Notes: a model not told the origin generated them from the letters alone. Shown: positions 33,851 to 45,751, numbered from the stretch's first letter. The stretch is 64,000 bases of DNA from Allodiplogaster sudhausi (GCA_945643635.1 CALZFC010000274.1:279501-343500); one strand, 5' to 3'. Program-made: numbers and translations.

Positions 33851-35925
33851 TAATTTTTCTAGAACCTTGAAAACATTATGAGGGATGTATCTAGTGTTCA
33901 TAACGAAATCTAGGCGGTCAGAAAGTTTAGAAAAAAATTTTTCACTTAGATATAAGTCGTAATGTTCATAAAATTTGGATGACCATAACTACCGTTATAC
34001 TTAATATTTCTCAATAATCTTTTCACTGTTCGATTCCTCGTTCAAAACTACACAAAAAAGTCCGTGGAGACCATTTTCGAAAAATAATATTTATATGACT
34101 TTTCTCCAATTTAAATTTTTAAAAAGTCGTTTTCAGGCAATAACTTTTTTTTTACTATTACCTCCAAAAATCCGAATGGTCCATGAGAAAGAGCCGGAAA
34201 AACTACACAGAATATGTTTCTGCGAGGAAAAATCTCGGATACTTTTTTGGGTATCTGCATTTGAATATGAGTTTTTGAGCAAATTTCGGCTTTGGCTGCA
34301 AACCATAATTTCTTTCAAACTTCATCAATTTTAAAACAGAATAGTCCATTCGATGTAATTTGTTATCCTCTTTAAAATGGTATATACTTTGTATGCAAAA
34401 GAAATTAGTCTAAAGGCCTAAAATTTACTTTTTGTGTTTTTGGTTAAATTCTGGTGTTAAAATTCTCATTCTTTGGATCATTAATGGGTCATATAGACAT
34501 AATATTTATTCTACAAGAAAGAGCAGTTAAAACTGAGTCGGGTCCAGCTTTTTTATTAAAATCTGAGGATACTTTTTTTGGGAATATGTATTTGAATGCA
34601 GACTGTTGAAGGCGATATTGCTGAATATTTTTTTTGCAATTATTCAAATTAGTTCTTTTGAAACATCTAGCACCCAATAATGGGTATTCCAGGATTCTTT
34701 GAAGTTCTTTCATGATATACCACTCAAAAGTACTCTAAAAGTCAAGAAATTTCATTTTTACGAGCTTAGAAGGCGAAATAATTGTATGAAAACTCCTTCG
34801 AAGCCAACTATCAGGTCATTTGTGAATCGGATTACCAAAAAGGTCATAACCATTCGAAAGAGCAGAGACTTTTACATAATATATCCTTCGATGAAAATGC
34901 AAAACCTGTACATTTTTCAGAAATTTGGAAATATCGAAAAAAAAATCGGCGACAGGATTCGACTATTTTGAGCTGTTCTGAGATAAATGGTACCAATGAA
35001 ACGTATGTTCTGAAAACTGTGCCATAAGGTTTTTTGAGACGAGAAACATAAATTTGACGTTCATTTTCTACTTTTGAGTACCATCTATGGTACGCTTGAT
35101 CGAAATGAAATTTTTCTACATATTAAATTTCATTCTTACAGACGCGTCAGTTTTTTCGACACTCGTCGTCATTTCCCCTCCTTCGAAGCTGCGCCAAACA
35201 AGTGCACTTTCCTTCCCCTTTTCTTCTCTCTTATTGTCAGTCATTCTTGAGCGCGTTGCTTTCTCCTGGCAACCGCTGACTTCGGAGGTTCTTGCAGAGA
35301 AGTAACGGAGTTTGGCCCAACAGCCCTCATGACAAGCGATGCAAAATATCATACACAAAGTCATGTATGTACACGTAGAAAAGTGTAGTTTATATCTTTC
35401 AGTTGTTAGAGGTTTGTCAAGCACAAGTTTTGTAATTATTCTAGGTATGCAATTTTTGCTTTCAATTTTTTTTCGAAATGGCTTTATTAATGAAAAAGGA
35501 TATAAAATGTTTTTTTTTGCGTTAGATGAAATTTTTATTTCAGAGCTCTAACAGTCCATGGAAAAAACAGGGATTATTCACCTTATTTGGATGGTAATTT
35601 GTTTCCATAAAGCAAATATGCGATGCTCGAAGTGAGTTAGCAGATTTATGCTGCCTGTGAATGTGAAAAGTCCGCTGTGTATGAGCGAACTGCAAGTGGA
35701 AATTTGAAAGAATAAAAAAGACAATTTGATAATCTTAATTGGCGGCATGACAATAAGAATAACAAAGTATATAATATAAGAATAACAAAGTATATAATAT
35801 ATAATAATCTTGGAAAAGAAAGTAGCGTGACTTCTTCGCTAGTGATCCTTCTGCTTTGCTTGAAATCGGTGGGTGAGTGAGCAACGGAGGGGAGGGGCCT
35901 CTGGATCTCTTTCTTTTTCTCAGCC
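33851..35925. other. AT-rich, no gene recognised
   Basis: Possibly the interior of the truncated TTAA element in its first part. There is an indistinct pyrimidine-rich patch at 35155-35240. No supported exon. Confidence 0.4.
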
Positions 35926-35929
35926 ACCT

Positions 35930-36066
35930 CCTCTCTCTACCTCTCTCTCTCTCTCTCTCTTTATCTGTCGTTATCTCTCCCTATTTCGTGCCTTCTCTCT
36001 ATCTCTCTTTCCTTCGCTCTTCCCCACTCTCTTTCTTTCTTTGTCTCTCTTACAACTTATTCGCTC
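35930..36066. repeat. CT microsatellite
   Basis: Interrupted (CT)n. Purine counterpart tracts are at 36362-36535, with AT-rich unique sequence between them. Confidence 0.9.
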
Positions 36067-36361
36067 TCCCCGATTACATTGCACTCTAAATGGCATTGCA
36101 AAGTTTAAAAAAAACCGCGTTTTTCGCGTTTTCGGACGATTTTTCAAATGCTGCACGAATCTACAAAAAAGTACGTGTAAAGTTATGCGCAATAGGTCGA
36201 AAACGCGGAAAGGGGCTTTTTTTAAGTTTGCATTGTTATATATGGCTAGCATGCCTAGTTGATCAATGCAAGCGCCGACAGTTCCTACTTTACCATTGTC
36301 ATGCGGAAGAAAAGCACCGGTTAACAGAAAACGTTTGTTGCGGGCATTTGTAATTATTAAA

Positions 36362-36502
36362 AGGAGTGAGAGAGAGGAAGAGAGGGAGAAGAACCGAGAA
36401 AGTGGGGTAAAGTGAGAGAGAGAGAGATAGATAAAGTGAAAGAGAGTGAGAGATAGAGAAAGGAAGAGACAGCAAGAAAGAGACAGAGAGAGACAGAGAG
36501 AG

Positions 36503-36533
<31 letters not shown>

Positions 36534-36535
36534 AA
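36362..36535. repeat. GA microsatellite
   Basis: Interrupted (GA)n tract, no coding potential beyond the repeat. Confidence 0.9.
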
Positions 36536-36619
36536 TGGGGGATTTTAGAACTAATGTAAGGACAGATGCTTCAAGATTCTGATAGAAAGGAATGAATTGA
36601 AACATTTAAAAAAATGTTA

Positions 36620-36800
36620 ATGAAACAATCTCCCGATCAATATGTGGATCATTCCGTTTTGTGCAACGAATTCTTTCTATACACTAGTTTAGATCTAAGA
36701 GGTGTGTTTTTAGGCCGAAGTCTTTAATTCCATTGTGTGTTCGCGAGAGTCTGGATCATTCACTTGCTCTCGCTCTCAAAATTTCAGACTCAAATCCGCC
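36620..36800 (+). repeat. Direct repeat with collagen 3' flank
   Basis: The phrase order CCCGATCA..TGTG(T)GGAT.ATTCCGTT, then TCTTTAATTC.AT.GTGT, then TCGCTCTCA is shared with 38405-38595 next to the collagen stop codon. It is a diverged direct copy about 1.8 kb away. Confidence 0.55.
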
Positions 36801-37544
36801 ATTCGAGCATACAACCAAAAGTTGACAATTAAATCTTACAATAAGAATGGCAAGAGACAAATGTTGATCTCTCTAATATCGGTGCTTTTCATTATATTGC
36901 ACTGCTTAACCGTGTGATAGCCAGATATCATTAGGATTCTTCCTTGTCTGTTGCTTAAATAGAAAATTATATTGTTTGCCTAGCTTACTTTCAGAATGAT
37001 TGTGCAGAGAAATGAGGACAAAATATGCGTTTGAGGACCTTTGAAAAATAATCCTCCCGCCGTTTGCAAAAGTACCGGGTCTTTGTATCCCGGCTACCTA
37101 TGCACGGCCACCGACGTTCATTCAGGGACGTCGGTGAGGTGCATGCCATTTGAGGAGCCCTTGAAGCCATTATTTTCAATTTTAATCATTGTTAAATTTT
37201 AGACTTTTAACATTTCGATTATTTATAATTTTTAGCTCTCTGCTCTCTTGCCTCCAGTGTGCACTCGCACGGCCTGTAGCGTTGCTGAATCAGAGACGTC
37301 GTTGTTCTTTCCTGCTCCTCTTCTCGATTCAAATTCTTGTGTTTCATGATTTTGAAAGTACTGACTATTTAAACTTCGCTGCCCGTCAGTAGGTTTCGAT
37401 GGATACTCTTAGAGATGTAGAAGAAGCAAGCGATGATGGATTTTCCCTGAAAAAGTCCACTGCAGATCTTCTTCTTTGTTTCTTCAATAGTAGCCAAATT
37501 ATTGCGGGGTCTTCACAACTTGTTGGCTAGAGAAAAATAGAGAT

Positions 37545-37592
37545 GCAGAGGGAGAGAGAAGGGGAGTGAGCTAACCGTAAGTAGATAGAGAG

Positions 37593-37626
<34 letters not shown>
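37545..37626. repeat. GA microsatellite
   Basis: (GA)n tract that directly abuts the perfect hairpin at 37625-37693. A further GA tract lies at 37880-37985. Confidence 0.9.
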
Positions 37627-37629
<3 letters not shown>

Positions 37630-37693
37630 TTTGCATTTCGTTTATACATGTTATCATCTAGAGATAACATGTATAAACGAAATGCAAATGACT
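37625..37693. repeat. Perfect 31-bp stem hairpin
   Basis: AGTCATTTGCATTTCGTTTA followed by TACATGTTATC, a 7-base loop (ATCTAGA), then the exact complement. It has no mismatch and is the longest of three perfect short-loop hairpins in this window. Confidence 0.9.
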
Positions 37694-37893
37694 TTCTATC
37701 TCTCGCTGGCTATAGACATATGTTAATCACTCCACAAGTGAATAATTATAAAGACCATTATGCTCCGTTCCATTCTTCGTAGATAAAAAATTAAGAAGTC
37801 TTCGTTTGCGACATCGACTCAATTAACAATGAGAAGAGAAGGAAGAATAGGAGAATGGAGATCGAATGGAGAGCGAGAGAGCGGGGAAGAGTA

Positions 37894-37925
<32 letters not shown>

Positions 37926-38682
37926 AGAGAATGAAAGAGAGAGAGAGAGAAAGAGAATGAAAGAGACAGAGGGAGAGAGAGAAGGAGGGAAAAGATGCTA
38001 TCAAGCCTTCCTCAACTTCTAGGAAATGAAATGACATGAAAGCAAGAGCAAGTTGGACATCTCAAAAATTGCCTCGATCTGCTTTATGTAGTCGGCGGAC
38101 AGAAATTTGCAAGTTTAATCTGCTCGTGGTCAGAGTAAAGAGAAAAATTGGAAAACCAAATTACGGCAATTATTGAAAAAAAAACAACAATATTCTTAAA
38201 ATCATTTTCATTATGTTTTTCGGCAATAAACTGTACTGGTGGTTTTCATTTCTTTTCATGAGATTTATGCTGTTGCGCGGTAGTGAGAACGATAACGTCA
38301 TAGTACCAGGTTGAACCCCTTGCGATACGGAAAGAAAGGAATATATGGCCTTTTACCCTTTTTTGATTTGTATATTAAAATATGAAAATATGCGCCAACG
38401 AAAACATTTTCCCGATCATTTTGTGTGGATTATTCCGTTGTATACAACGAAAGAAAAAGTGTACCATTATGGATGGGCCTTGATGTATTTTGTATATCTG
38501 ATAGTTGTGTTATTTAGAACGGGTATCTTTAATTCAATCGTGTCTTCGCTAGACTCTTTGAATAGTCGCTCTCATGCAAAATGAAAATTTATTTCGAAAA
38601 TATCTGAAAAGCGATTGTGATTCTGGCCGCGCGGCATCTTCCGCAATTGAAGATGTCACGCTTGCCTGCTCGTCTGCGCATT
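37694..38682. other. Non-coding, collagen 3' flank
   Basis: Includes a GA tract (37880-37985) and the direct repeat copy 38395-38600. An AATAAA (38224-38229) is on the plus strand only. No gene. Confidence 0.4.
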
Positions 38683-39903
38683 CTACTGCTTGTAGCGGCG
38701 GTAGCCGTTGTTGTCGTTGTTGTAGGAGTTACCGTAGTTTCCTCCTCCGTTGCCACCGTAGTTTCCGCCTCCATTGCCACCGCCGTAGTTGCCTCCTCCG
38801 TTACCGTAGTTTCCAGAGCTGCCCGAGCTGCCGTAGTTGGACTGGCTGTTGGAGTAGCTCGTGGAGGCGCCGTACGAGGAAGTGCGGCCGGGGCAAGGGC
38901 AGTACGCGGCGTCCGAGCCGGGAAGTCCGTCCGAGCCCGACTCTCCGGGGCCGCCGGAAGAGCCAGGACGGCCAGGGTTGCCGGGGCGTCCCTGCTCGCC
39001 GGGTCGGCCGTCATTGCCGGGGCGGCCGTCGGAGCCGGGCTGGCCAGCGGGGCCGGGCGCACCGGGCCGTCCGTCCGATCCGGGTCTGCCGGGCGCGCCA
39101 GGCGTGTACTCGACGCCGCCCTGTCCGGGTGCTCCGGGTGCGCCGGCGTTGCCGGGGCGGCCAGGCTGGCCGTCTGAGCCGGGCTCTCCCGGGCCTCCGG
39201 GACCACCGGGAGCTCCAGCGGGGCCGGGGAATCCGGCGCCGCCGGGGCGTCCGGCGGGACCAGGGAAGCCAGGCTGGCCAGGAGGGCCGGGCGGGCCTGC
39301 GGGGCACTTGATGCAGCCGCCGGGGATGTCGTGGGTGACCGAGACGGAGATGCCGGAGGCGCCAGGGCGACCGGACGAGCCGGGGAGGCCGTCGTTACCG
39401 CGTGCGCCAGGCTGACCGGGCGGGCCGGGCGGGCCGGCAGGGCAGCCGCGGGATGAGGGGCCGCAGTTGCAGCTGCCGCCCGCCTGACGCTTGCCGCGCG
39501 TGAAGAGAGACGCGAAGTTGGGCGGCGCGTCAGAGGAGCCAGACGGGTTGACGTGCATGTCGAGGAGCTGAGACCACGTGGACTCGGCCATCACCTGGAA
39601 TGGAACCAGGGTTTGTGAATCAGAGAGAGAGAGGGAAGAAACGTGTTAGAGAGAGACAGATCAGAGAAACAGGGAGGGAGAGCAAAACATACAGAGAGCG
39701 AGAGACAGAGTGATGGAGAGAGAGCGATTGAGAGAGAGAGAGAGAGAGCGAGAGAGACTGACCCTGAACTCGCCCATGCTCTGCTCCACCTCGTCCTGGA
39801 GGCTCGAGATGTCGCTGACGATCATGGAGATCGACACGAGCGACACGAGGATCGCGCACAGCGAGCCGGCCGACGCCGCGCCCACCAACCACGAGGACGC
39901 CAT
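38683..39903 (-). CDS. Cuticle collagen
   Basis: Two exons on the minus strand, 39903-39763 and 39594-38683, joined in phase 0, about 350 aa. Exon 1 gives a type II membrane anchor (AGSLCAILVSLVSISMIVSD). After it comes a non-collagenous stretch and RGKRQ, a subtilisin-like (BLI-4 type) processing site that releases cuticle procollagens. Then follow Cys-containing GPP segments: CNCGPSSRGCPAGPPGPPG, an interruption with GISVSVTHDIPGGCIKC, a long uninterrupted Gly-X-Y block (GPPGPPGQPGFPG...), and a C-terminal YCPCPGRTSSYG. The C tail is an unusual Gly/Asn/Tyr-rich stretch (GNYGNGGGNYGGGN...) likely to take part in tyrosine cross-linking. Length and Cys placement are typical of nematode cuticle collagens. 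It is structural in the extracellular cuticle. The intron contains a GA tract. Confidence 0.95.
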
Positions 39904-40090
39904 CTGGGGTTAGCTATTCATTTTCATCATTGAATTTTTTATTGATTATTTTTATTGATTGATCGCACGTAGACAATAAATAGCATTCTTCCGAATTCAT
40001 GAAGAATGTAGATAAATTACATTTGAAATTCGTTGTTAGATTTAGAAGAATGAGGTGTTAGAGAAGACGCAGGCAGATACATAAGAGAAG

Positions 40091-40131
<41 letters not shown>

Positions 40132-40432
40132 GAAAAGTGAAAGAGAAGGAAAAGTAAGAAAAGCGAAAAATCTTTGTTGAGAGTAGAAGTAGTGGCTTTC
40201 TTGGCATTGGCTCTCGCTTTTATACCAATTTTGACAGCTTGAAAAAAAAAGAAAGTGAATTCTCAGACCTTTTACCAAGCCATTTGCTAGATGGGTGGAG
40301 TGATTTTGTACTTTACTTTTACTTTTACTTTCCTGCTATCACTCTCTCTCTCTCTGTTTCTCTCTCTCACACAATGTCTTTCTCTCTCACTCTCTCACAC
40401 TATCTCTATCTTTGTTTGTCTCTGGGTTCCAG
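39904..40432. other. Collagen upstream region
   Basis: Promoter side of the collagen gene. A (GA)n tract at 40094-40130 and a CT tract at 40340-40420 are present. I could not assign a TATA box or operator. Confidence 0.4.
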
Positions 40433-40503
40433 ATCTCTCCTTCCCTTTTGTGAAGTCAGATTGGAAAGAATTTGTGCGCGGCCTTTTCCGGCGCAACTCC
40501 TGA
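40433..40503 (+). pseudogene. Orphan C-terminal exon, serpentine-receptor-like
   Basis: After acceptor GGTTCCAG the frame reads LSFPFVKSDWKEFVRGLFRR NS and stops. A short amphipathic basic tail of this kind (…P…DWxxFxRxLFRR) follows TM7 in nematode 7TM receptors. No other receptor exon is nearby, so it is either the relic of a lost gene or misread. Confidence 0.35.
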
Positions 40504-40587
40504 TCAGGCATCTTGTTCACTTCTTTCGCTCCCTTATTCTCCATTGTGTCCCTCCCATCTCTCTTCGTCTGTTTTCATCTTATTTTG

Positions 40588-40623
<36 letters not shown>

Positions 40624-41606
40624 TCGGCTTGCTTCCATCATTTGTCATTGAACGGCTAACGGCTTGGCTAAAACCGTTCTACTTACTCGGCCCTTTTGCT
40701 GTCAATAGTAAAAAGAGGTCCAGCGAAGTGAAATGGAAGGAAAAATAGATTGAACAGAACTGAACGGATTTATATTTTCAATGTAAATAATTTCAAACAC
40801 CTAGCCGATGTTCGATTGTTATACTTCTAACAATGTAGCATTCTTCAGAAGCTTGTTTTTCCTGTTTCGCATTGTTAGGTCTTCGTCTCCAATAACGACC
40901 GTTCTTGATCTTGACAACTATGTCTATCGCTGAAGCACAAGTCCGTTCCAATGAATATATTTCATATAATTCAGACATTTCCACCCTCGCTAGTTATAAC
41001 TATAGATATAAAACCACATAGTTTATAATGTCTCGATTGTCTCACTTCGGGCTCATCAGTCTCTGCTCAACTCACAAGTGCCACACATTTCTTCGACCAT
41101 TCTCGACCTTGGCTTTTTCGCGAAGTACTGAAGTGGAACGAGTCACTCTCTCTCTCTTTTTCTCCCCTCTCTCTCTCCGAGTCACTCTCTCTCTCTCTCT
41201 TTCTCCTCTCCCCATCTCTCCTCTCCCTTCCACAATCGTTTTCCTCACCCCCCTTCTTTTTTTCCCTATCTCCCCTTATATCTCTTTCCTCTCCCTTTCA
41301 TTGTATAAATCTGCTCACTTCTCCATCGTTCTACTTCATTTTCCCCCCTCTGATGCCTTTCTCTACAACCCTGCACAAATGATGTAATCAGCAAATAGAA
41401 ACGCCAACGGTGAGCTTTATTCATAAAGCTCACTTTTCCACAGAGATAACAAGAAACCAAACAGCCTAGACTTTAAAATGAATTAACAACACAACGATTC
41501 CATTCAGCTGCGCGAGCAAAAGTTTGCCGCTAAAATCAAGGGTATTCTCTGCGAATATATCCTATAACTTAACACGAAAAAGTACAGGACGAATTCAATT
41601 GTAACC
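40504..41606. other. Non-coding, CT-rich patches
   Basis: CT tracts at 40590-40620 and 41142-41215. A short perfect hairpin GTGAGCTTTAT/ATAAAGCTCAC lies at 41412-41435. No gene recognised. It ends at the transposon boundary. Confidence 0.4.
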
Positions 41607-42285
41607 TTAAGACAGCCTATCTGTAAGGGTCGAGCGGGGCGCAATACAGGGCTGCAATGGGAAATTTTTGATTTTTAAAATTGATGAAAATTTGATCATT
41701 TGTACTATTCGACATGCTCTTTAAAATGGTGAAATCGTGATTTCGAAAAAAAATTTTCTTTCGAGATAATAGCGATTTACGCTTAAAATTCACATGCCCA
41801 TATCTCAGTTATTTCTTAAGATTTTTGAAATCTCTTTTTTGTGTTTTATAGATCTTTGTATTCTCTTTAAAAAAGGTCGCGGTGACGTTTCGTGAAAACA
41901 ACTTTTAAGCAGCAAAAATCGTATAAATAGATTTAAAAATATGGTTTTTCTGGTTTTTCAGACCAAGTAACCCCCGCGGGGAGGATAAGCTGTTCATAGA
42001 AAGAAAGCCCGTGAAATTTGCTACAATGCGATGTATCTTTAAAAGAATTCTAGGAGGACATATTTTTGGAATATGCACTTAAGCAAATATACTCAACTTT
42101 AAAAGTACCGTGCAAGAGGTCCGGGTTCGAAGCCCGCTCGGGGCAAAGTTTTTGCAATGTTTTGTAAACTGCCAAAAAACATATTTTCGATCTAAAATTG
42201 ATGTCTATTCGTCTCATAGCTCCATAAATTTGCATATGCTTTCCGTTTTCATTCTGATTTCACCAACTGAAAATTTCTTCATAGT
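41607..42285 (+). repeat. Left terminal inverted repeat of TTAA transposon
   Basis: Pairs with 45752-46418. Differences are few: 'GCGGGGCGCAATACAGGG' near the end is replaced on the other side by a shorter segment. It contains a tRNA B-box-like sequence GGGTTCGAAGCCC at 42122-42134. Confidence 0.9.
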
Positions 42286-42525
42286 AAACTGCGCTCAGTT
42301 AACATGTTTATATATGTATATATATTTATCGACATCAAATAAATTAATGTAACGACACTTGGAAAGTCAATTTCAGTCGTTATTAAAAGCTTCCTGGATA
42401 GAAGTAATAAGTAAAAGACGAGGAAGCATTTAGAAATGACTTAAGCAAAATGGAGAAGTTGGGGAGGGAAAAAGAAGAGTAGACACTTGTAGCCTGACAA
42501 TGAGCGAGCTGTTGCACATTGTGCC

Positions 42526-43026
42526 CTATATTGCGGATGGTCGAGGATCTGTGTAGGCGACGATGGGCATTGGATTGCGGGGCGCAAGTGCCCCTCGATA
42601 ATTAGGGTAGTACTGCACCTATAGCAATCAACATTATCTAAATATGAAAATGAATAAATTCTAACCGGCACCACAATGGTTTCGAGAGGGTGGACGCACA
42701 GTCCTCTGCTTTGAACGGTTGGCAGAGTGCCATCGAGGCGGCGGCCCAATCTTGTTTCAATTCTGGTCGCCTCCTGCGCTCTTATCTAAATTAATAGACC
42801 AATCATCATCATTTACTAGTGGATATACCTGATTCCTGGATACAGACGTATCGAGGAGCCATTGTTGACCCCAATGGGTGCCTCCTGGAAGCACTCGCCG
42901 TGCATGAAGAACGCCTACTGGCGATCGTCGGAGGGCGCTCTGAATAGCTTGCATCCCAGCATCGCCCGGTAGCAATACGTCGGGGCAGACATCAATGAGG
43001 AAGGCAAGTTGCGGCTGGTACGACAT
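42526..43026 (-). CDS. Antisense 136-aa gene inside the transposon
   Basis: Three exons on the minus strand with consensus splice sites and phase 0 junctions: 43026-42829 (ATG start; SYQPQLAFLIDVCPDVLLPG...SPVGVLHARRVLPGGTHWG), 42785-42666 (IRAQEATRIETRLGRRLDGT...CVHPLETIVVP), 42618-42526 (VQYYPNYRGALAPRNPMPIV..., stop TAG). All joins are open without correction. It lies between the left terminal repeat and the transposase, divergently transcribed from it. No signal peptide, membrane segment or known domain is visible. It could be an accessory transposon protein or a captured host gene. Confidence 0.5.
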
Positions 43027-43074
43027 CTCTCTTCGGAAGCACTCACACAGCGAAAATTTGTCTGAATGACTGCC

Positions 43075-43415
43075 AGGGAGGAGACTTGTGTACTTGGAAG
43101 CGAAAGACCCCCTCCACTCTCTCTCTCTCTCTCTCTATCTCTCTAATGACTGAAAGGGAGGAGAGTTCGTGTTCTTGGAAGCGAAAGTTTATCTCTCTCT
43201 GTAACGACTGCCAGTGGGAGAGTTCGTGTTCTTGGAAGCGAAAGTTTATCTCTCTCTCTAACGACTGCCGGGCGGGAGGTTTCGTGTTCTTGGAAGTGAC
43301 AATTTATCTCTCTCTGTAACGACTGCCAGCGGGGATTTATCGGAGCGGGGATCTCTCTCTGTAACGACTGCCAGCGGGAGTGACAATTTATCTCTCTCTG
43401 TAACGACTGCCCAGT
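43075..43415 (+). repeat. Tandem repeat, about 60-bp unit
   Basis: Five to six imperfect units of a sequence containing TTCGTGTTCTTGGAAGCGAA and TCTCTCTCTGTAACGACTGC. It lies between the divergent starts of the two transposon genes and may act as their promoter region. Confidence 0.75.
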
Positions 43416-45617
43416 CGACGCCGCATTCTCTGAGGACTGCTCCGCTGATATTTCTTCAAAACACCACAGCCACGACATGCTGTGCGACAGGTCATAGATT
43501 TTTTTTTAAATTATACAACACTATTTTGCACAAATAAAAGTTGTTTTCAGGTGCGAATCGCTGCAGTTAACGTTGGGTGACCTGCGCGAAACTGTTGCAA
43601 ACCTGTATACAGCTGCTAATTTCGCTGCGCAGAAAGAAGGCGGACTTCTGAGAGAAGCGAAAGCACGGGACTTGGAACTCAAGTTGAATGATATTTATCG
43701 AATCGAAGAGAACGTTGAAGAACTGAAGCGGCATCAGTTACGAACAACGGCGAGCGAAGCAGATCGGGATAGAATTGTGACGGAACTCCAAGAAAATCAA
43801 GCGCTCATAACTCTTGACTGGGCGATGAAACTCCTGCCAATGTTTGCTCGGGAAAAAACAACAGACTTCTTTGGAAAACGAGGATTTTCCTGGCACGTGA
43901 CTCATATACTTGCGCGGCGCAACGCAGAATATAAACAGCACTCCATGTACCACGTCCTCAACAGCGAAACACAGGTAGACCATTGATGTTAAGATGTCAA
44001 ATGTAGTGTTTTATTTTCTTTTTGAAACCTTAAATCGTAACCGATTTTGCAGGACACTATCGCCGTCACAGCCATTCTCAATCATACCCTGCAAATTTTA
44101 CACAAAGGGGGGATAACATCTGTATTCTTGCGAAGCGACCAGGCAGGTGGGGAGAGTATAATGAAATAGACGAGTTGTACATAAGATTTTGAGGCTGCTA
44201 CAAATCGGCAGCAACTCTTGGCAGCATGAAAGAACTTTCACGGTCCTCTGGAGTCAAAATCGTCGGCTACTATTTCTCCGAGACTCAAGCTGGGAAAGGA
44301 CCATGCGATCGGATGAGTGCATTGGCGAAGAGAAAATTGCGGAACTACGTTGATAGTGGAAAGGACGTAACCACTCCAAATGAAATTTTGGCAGGAATAA
44401 CTCACGGAAAACCGCTACGTGCAGTCTCGGTTTACACGGGAAGCATTAGAAGAGGAGAAGCGTCTAAGGCCAAAATTGCCGGAATAAGGAAGTATAACAC
44501 GTTCCTATTTGAAGAAACGGCACTTCGAGTTCATCGATATTCTACTATCGGTATCGGCAAAGAGATCGACTACTCATCTCTACAACACAATGAAGGAGAG
44601 TTCATCACCGATTCATCTGGAGGTTGCCTGGACACGACATCTGAACTATGCTGGTTGGGGAGAGAAGGCCAACCAATCCGAGGCGAGGTCACGCCGGACC
44701 ATGGCCGTGATCGTAATGAAGAAATAGATGATGAGGCCTGCCGCGCTCCTGAAGATGCCGAATACACTCTCACGGGAAGTTGCCCTGAATATGGGTATCT
44801 TTACAGATGCCCAGAAGAAACCTGTGGAGCTGAATTCTTGCAAGCCCACAATCTCGAGAGACATCTCCTTTTTGGCAAACATAGGGCAATTTCCGAGAGG
44901 CTGACTCTTCGGGATTATGTTCTGAAGCGGTACGGCATGTGTCTCGAAGGAGAAAAGATTGAGCAGGCATATTCCGAAGTCGACGAGGCAATCGAGTCGC
45001 TAGCAGAAGTGACAGATAACGGGCTTCGTTTGCCACAAGGCTGGGCACTTCGCGAGCATAAGAAGGGCACTCGACTTCCACCCAGGTCTAAGACGTATGT
45101 GATCGAAGCGTTTAATGATGGCCTTCGTACGGGCACTAAACATGATCCTCGACAGCTGGAGAAGAAAATGCGCAAGGAAATCGACGCAGCTGGAAAATTA
45201 CTCTTCTCACCGCCAGAACTTCTCAATTACAAGCAGATAGCAAGCATTTTCGGAAATCTTGCCTCGAAGAAGAGACATGCAAATGTGCCCGACTTGGATC
45301 AATCAACAACTACAACGACACCGCAACCAACATCTGTGAACGTCTTAGACGAGCTTGATGAACTGTTCGATACGGAAGGTGATATCATTGAGGAGGCTCA
45401 ATCGGAACCGCTTTTTGGGACTGACTTCGACGAATTTAGACAACTGATAGAGAATGACGTTGAGTACCCATCTGAGAAGGCAGATCCAAAAAGAAATCCC
45501 ACAGCCACGCAAACGGAATCACCTGAGGAGCTCTCGAATGAAGACGTATTTGAGCCTGTAGACATGAGCGGGTCTGCCCAGACAGCACCCAGACGCGTCC
45601 ACGATGAACTATTCTGA
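43415..45617 (+). CDS. RNase H-like transposase with C2H2 finger
   Basis: Exons 43415-43490, 43551-43974, 44053-44146 and 44194-45617 (stop TGA) join in frame without correction and give over 670 aa. The true start is not found and may be upstream. Order: a CDRC motif near the start (zinc-binding?), a helical region, TLDWAMKLLPMFAREKTTDF (first acidic residue of the catalytic core, with FFGKRGFSWHV), then HVLNSETQ, LRSDQAGCYKSAA (second acidic residue), GYYFSETQAGKGPCDRMSA (third, E with the GKGPCDR signature). About 150 residues later comes a C2H2 finger, CPEETC...NLERHLLFGKH, then an acidic Ser/Thr-rich tail. Proteins with the DWAMKxLP / RSDxAGCY / FSExQxGKGxCDR pattern are widespread in animal genomes as uncharacterised transposon-derived proteins (my recollection, not checked). 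It would catalyse cut-and-paste transposition in the nucleus. Confidence 0.8.
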
Positions 45618-45751
45618 CCATTAGTCATGATAATCCCTACATATTTGTTCATTGATGAGCCCCTCAAGAGACTTGAGAAATGCTTTGCACTTTCGAATCA
45701 CGAAGCTAAAATGATTCTATAATTGTGCACCTTTGTTGGAATAAAAACATG

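Noticed and set aside
36991..37179. Minus-strand frame with NERRWPCIGSRDTK
   Set aside because: Open but with no homology, and an alternative frame reads equally well; no consistent gene model.
37210..37391. Cys-containing frame after TTGCCTCCAG (CTRTACSVAESETS...)
   Set aside because: Single short frame with no partner exon or recognised family.
38574..39415. Long plus-strand frames across the collagen
   Set aside because: Antisense shadows of GC-rich Gly-Pro repeats; the minus strand has the proper collagen with signal-anchor, splice site and stop.
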